A program made the translations under genes and the position numbers. A stretch of 25,211 bases of DNA from Bacillota bacterium (GTDB lineage: Bacteria; Bacillota; Clostridia; Acetivibrionales; JAFADI01), in assembly GCA_023424965.1 (NCBI GenBank), contig JAFADI010000195.1, positions 1-25,211 of the forward strand, in the 5' to 3' direction. Shown piece by piece: positions 22,317 to 25,211 of the stretch. The notes beneath the pieces were generated by a model. That model did not search any database, was not told the DNA's origin, and was given only the letters and a program-made list of their open reading frames with translations. How positions within the stretch are numbered: position 1 is the first letter of the stretch; the number at the start of each line of letters is the position of its first letter.

Positions 22317-24098
22317 ATGCCCTACGGCTTTGAACGGAATAAAAAAACCGCTTTTAACCCTATCTGGGACAAAAAGAAGATTGCTGTGATTGCTTCACTG
22401 CTTATCCTTGGATTGGCTGCAGCAGCAGCGTATACCCTGTTTGTGAACAAGCCGGCCCGCAGGGCCTATCTGGAGGCGGAAGGCAAAAATATCAAAAAAT
22501 ATACCGATCAGTTGAAAACGGCCTACAAGGATTTTTATGCAGACCAAAAGCCTTATATGGATTCCAGGTATAAAAAGAGGACGGAGTTTACTGCGGACAT
22601 CCGGTCCGACAGTGAGAAGCCCTTCGGCATTGCCAATGCGGAGAATATTTTCGATGTGCTGAGGAGATGCAAACTGATCATTGATTCAAACAATGACCCC
22701 ACGTCGAAGGAAAGCCTTACCAAGGTGAACCTGCTGCTGGAAAGAGCGCCCCTCATCGACGCAGAGATTTATACAAGGGACAGGGAGCTTGGATTTACCG
22801 TGCCGGTGCTGCTTCCGGGCAAATATTTCACTGCCGACAGGGAACTGCTGGACCAGGTGTATCAGAGGTTCAACCTGCCCCTAAGACCGAAAAAAACCTT
22901 TAAGGCTTCGGAGGCGGCAGGTGCCTTGAAGCTTGACGACCGGGAGCTTGAGGGGATAATCCAGGATTATGGTTCCTTCCTCTCAGGCCTGATAAAGGAT
23001 AAAGATGTCCAATATGGCGATAAGGTAAGTGTAAAAGTGGGAAATGAAGATAAGACAGGGCGGCAGATCATCCTGACCCTGGGCGGTGAGGAAACAAAGA
23101 AGCTTATCGGAGAGGCAGCCAGGAAATTCAGTGCCGATGAGGTACTGTCAAAGCTTACTTACGGAAACTATGCCGGTATGATGGGAATCCTGGATGAGGC
23201 CGCCCTTTTTCAGGTTTACCCGATGCTTGAGGAGATGGGATACCTGAAGCTGAATGACATTCTAAAGGATTATCTCAATGTGCTGGGCAAAAAGCCGGAC
23301 AGGGAGGCTTTCAAGAATGCACTGGAAGCACTGGATACAGATGTGACTTATCCCGAGGGCCTGAAGATGGTGGTGGTGGTGGACGGCTCCGGGAATATCC
23401 TGGACAGGAAATTAACCACTTTAATGCTTCGCGGACCGGAGGAAAGAATAAGTATTGACCTGCATTCGGGGACAAACGACAGTAAAAAAGATGATTTCAA
23501 TAAAGGCTTTGCCCAGGTTGAAATCGGAATGGAAAGCCCGGGAGAGGATAAGCTTCTGCTGGGCTGGGGCATTAACAGCAACCTGGATGTGAACAGCAAG
23601 GATGAAAGCCGCAAGGGAGAGATTGCTGTCACCCATACCCGTAAAAAGAACGGCAGGGATGAGTTCGGAATAAAGCTGGACATGAAGGTTGACAGTAAAA
23701 TTGATGAAGCTACCCTGAAGAGGAATTCCACCACGGAGTATGAATTGGCTTTCCGCGGAGAAGATCCGGGTATTTCCGACCGGCTTTTTGGAACAATGGT
23801 GACCGAGAGCTGGAGAAACAACAAACAAAAAACCAGGAATAGCAATTCCTCCATCGAACTTAATTTTGACCTTCCCACCCTGGGGGTGAAAAATACAGCC
23901 TTAAAATTCGATTTAAAGAATGAAGACCGCTTTGATGTGGATTTCAGCCTGCCCCAGGTAAAAGAGGCTGATGCGGTGAATTTGAACAAAGCAACGGACG
24001 CAGACCTTCAAAAGGTCCAGGGGGACATGATGAAGTCCTTTGGAGCCTTTTACCTGCAGAATAAGCCCGTTGTCGATGCCATTTTGGGAACAGAGTGA
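22317..24098 (+). CDS. Membrane-anchored extracytoplasmic protein of unknown function
   Basis: 593 aa; the start at ATG 22317 follows GGGAGG (22304-22309). A short cytoplasmic N-terminus (1-20, basic) precedes one transmembrane helix (~22-43, IAVIASLLILGLAAAAAYTLF). The remaining ~545 residues should lie outside the membrane and are charged, with a helical first half (AEGKNIKKYTDQLKTAYKDF from 54) and a beta-rich second half (~340-560) with repeated D/K/E strands. No lipobox cysteine, catalytic motif or cell-wall anchor is seen. I do not recognise the family with certainty. It lies between the ATPase and permease genes of one ABC-2 exporter, so a role as an accessory or substrate-handling subunit is plausible but unproven. 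Confidence 0.78.
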   Translation: MPYGFERNKKTAFNPIWDKKKIAVIASLLILGLAAAAAYTLFVNKPARRAYLEAEGKNIKKYTDQLKTAYKDFYADQKPYMDSRYKKRTEFTADIRSDSEKPFGIANAENIFDVLRRCKLIIDSNNDPTSKESLTKVNLLLERAPLIDAEIYTRDRELGFTVPVLLPGKYFTADRELLDQVYQRFNLPLRPKKTFKASEAAGALKLDDRELEGIIQDYGSFLSGLIKDKDVQYGDKVSVKVGNEDKTGRQIILTLGGEETKKLIGEAARKFSADEVLSKLTYGNYAGMMGILDEAALFQVYPMLEEMGYLKLNDILKDYLNVLGKKPDREAFKNALEALDTDVTYPEGLKMVVVVDGSGNILDRKLTTLMLRGPEERISIDLHSGTNDSKKDDFNKGFAQVEIGMESPGEDKLLLGWGINSNLDVNSKDESRKGEIAVTHTRKKNGRDEFGIKLDMKVDSKIDEATLKRNSTTEYELAFRGEDPGISDRLFGTMVTESWRNNKQKTRNSNSSIELNFDLPTLGVKNTALKFDLKNEDRFDVDFSLPQVKEADAVNLNKATDADLQKVQGDMMKSFGAFYLQNKPVVDAILGTE

Positions 24099-24132
24099 GA
24101 TAGTATAGAAATGGGGGCGCCTGCGAGGTCGC

Positions 24133-25211
24133 ATGGTTCTGCTGACACTGTTGAAAAATGATATAAAGCTGTTTTTCAGGGATTGGAAAGCGGTTGTACT
24201 GCTGCTTGCCATGCCTTTCCTTTTTATTTGTCTTTTTGCCTATGCCCTTTCCCCTTATCTCAATAAAACAAGCTTCATCGAGCCCTTCGACGTGGCTCTG
24301 GTTGACCAGGAAAACACCACCCAGACCAGAATTCTGGCAAACCAGCTGGAAGAGGTGGGGATATTCAAAGAGGTCAAGAAGGTGAGTGAGGATGAAGCAA
24401 AGAAACTGATTCTGGCCAATGAAGTGGCAGCGGCCATTATCATTCCTCCCGCCTTTTCCGAAAGCGTCGTGGTGGGGGAGAACAAGCCTGTCACGGTGAT
24501 CGGGAATAAAGCCATGCCGTTGCAGGCCTTTGTGGTGAAAAACCTGGTCCAGAGTGCCGCCAACCTGGTGTCGGCGGGGCAAAGCGCCATAAATTCCGTT
24601 TATTATTTCAACCAGAAAGCGGGGGTGAAGGGACCCGAGCTGGAAAGGCAGTTCAATGAATCAACCATGAAGTTCTTCCTGGAAGCCCTGGCAAGAAACG
24701 AAATTTTCTCCGAGCTTGAAGCCTCTCCCATATATGCGCTTACACCCGTGGAATATTTTACCGCCGGACTGATGGTGATATTTCTGATGTTTGCCGGGAT
24801 GCCCGGTATGAAAATGCTGGTCAATGAGAGAAATCTGGGGATTACAAGAAGGCTGTCCACCACCACGGTGAAAGCCTGGCAGATGGTGCTTTCCAAGTTC
24901 CTGGTGTCCGCAATGCTGGCCCTTTTGCAGTTCGCCACCGTCATCATTCTTACGACGGCGGTTTTCAAGAGCTATTGGGGAGCTCCCGTAAAAAATATCC
25001 TGCTGCTCTTTGCAGGAATCGTATTTGCCATCTCCTCCTGGACCGTATTTGTTTCCGTTGTGGCAAAGACTCCGGCGGCAGCCGATGTGATCGGAAACCT
25101 GGGGATTCTGCTTATGGCAGTGGTCGGGGGGAGTATCTATCCACTGTCCTCGATGCCTGACTTTGTGCGGAGCTTAAGTACGCTGACGATAAATAAGTGG
25201 GCCATGGAGGG
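24133..25211 (+). CDS. ABC-2 type permease (3' end outside window)
   Basis: The reading frame opens at ATG 24133 after GCGAGGT (24123-24129) and stays open to the window edge, 359 whole codons, so the gene is truncated. The N-terminus LLKNDIKLFFRDWKAV is typical of ABC-2 permeases and is followed by a transmembrane helix (~19-40). A large extracytoplasmic domain (~45-205) comes next, containing FDVALVDQENTT and IIPPAFSESV as in YhgE/ABC2_membrane_3 proteins. A cluster of hydrophobic helices begins near 212 (TAGLMVIFLMFAGMPG) with a cytoplasmic NERNLGITRRL loop. It pairs with the ATPase at 21576; the gap to the unknown protein is 34 bp. Confidence 0.9.
   Translation, partial: MVLLTLLKNDIKLFFRDWKAVVLLLAMPFLFICLFAYALSPYLNKTSFIEPFDVALVDQENTTQTRILANQLEEVGIFKEVKKVSEDEAKKLILANEVAAAIIIPPAFSESVVVGENKPVTVIGNKAMPLQAFVVKNLVQSAANLVSAGQSAINSVYYFNQKAGVKGPELERQFNESTMKFFLEALARNEIFSELEASPIYALTPVEYFTAGLMVIFLMFAGMPGMKMLVNERNLGITRRLSTTTVKAWQMVLSKFLVSAMLALLQFATVIILTTAVFKSYWGAPVKNILLLFAGIVFAISSWTVFVSVVAKTPAAADVIGNLGILLMAVVGGSIYPLSSMPDFVRSLSTLTINKWAME

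Overview
The window reads as the chromosome of an anaerobic, spore-forming, plant-polysaccharide-degrading member of the Clostridia, probably near the Ruminiclostridium/Acetivibrio group. The basis is a spoIIE gene with a Spo0A-type promoter, clostridial-type housekeeping genes (MazG-like, gdpP, rplI, dnaB, tilS, hpt, ftsH), large secreted multi-domain glycosidases and Gram-positive ribosome-binding sites. The species is inferred, not proven. Every gene I can support is on the + strand; I see no insertion sequence, prophage or CRISPR array.

Layout. (1) About 1-8,373, accessory carbohydrate region: the 3' end of a KpsF/GutQ-type SIS sugar-phosphate isomerase, a small protein of the Anabaena sensory rhodopsin transducer (ASRT) family, a 131-bp leader with alternative hairpins and a possible leader peptide, then two very large secreted proteins. 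The first is a GH9-type protein whose usual catalytic-base Asp appears to be Ser. The second is a six-hairpin-glycosidase-like protein that I cannot assign to a family. Both end in CBM66-like modules of the type found on fructan hydrolases. The region closes with a hairpin at 8,332-8,373. (2) 8,411-9,323, pheA (prephenate dehydratase) with its own promoter. (3) 9,353-15,129, probable operon MazG-like / gdpP (c-di-AMP phosphodiesterase) / rplI / dnaB / tilS. (4) 15,161-15,773 hpt, then 15,827-17,812 ftsH with a strong promoter and a terminator. (5) 17,898-18,318, a tRNA transcription unit, Met(CAT)-Glu(TTC)-Val(TAC), with an imperfect palindromic repeat between the last two tRNAs and a strong terminator. 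(6) 18,491-21,496, spoIIE behind a promoter with 21-bp spacing plus a Spo0A-box-like site, then a small tail-anchored protein of unknown function. (7) 21,522 to the end, an ABC export operon: ATPase, a 593-aa membrane-anchored extracytoplasmic protein of unknown function, and an ABC-2 permease cut by the window edge.

How it fits together. Regions 2-7 are largely core functions: Phe synthesis, c-di-AMP turnover, replication, translation fidelity, purine salvage, membrane proteolysis and sporulation. Region 1 is the unusual part. A sugar-phosphate isomerase and an ASRT-type putative small-molecule-binding protein lie directly upstream of two secreted carbohydrate-active proteins, with no clear promoter visible between them. 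This suggests, but does not prove, one glycan-use operon. The most unusual signals are the rhodopsin-free ASRT protein, the altered active site of the GH9-type protein, the unclassified second enzyme, and the unknown protein inside the ABC operon.
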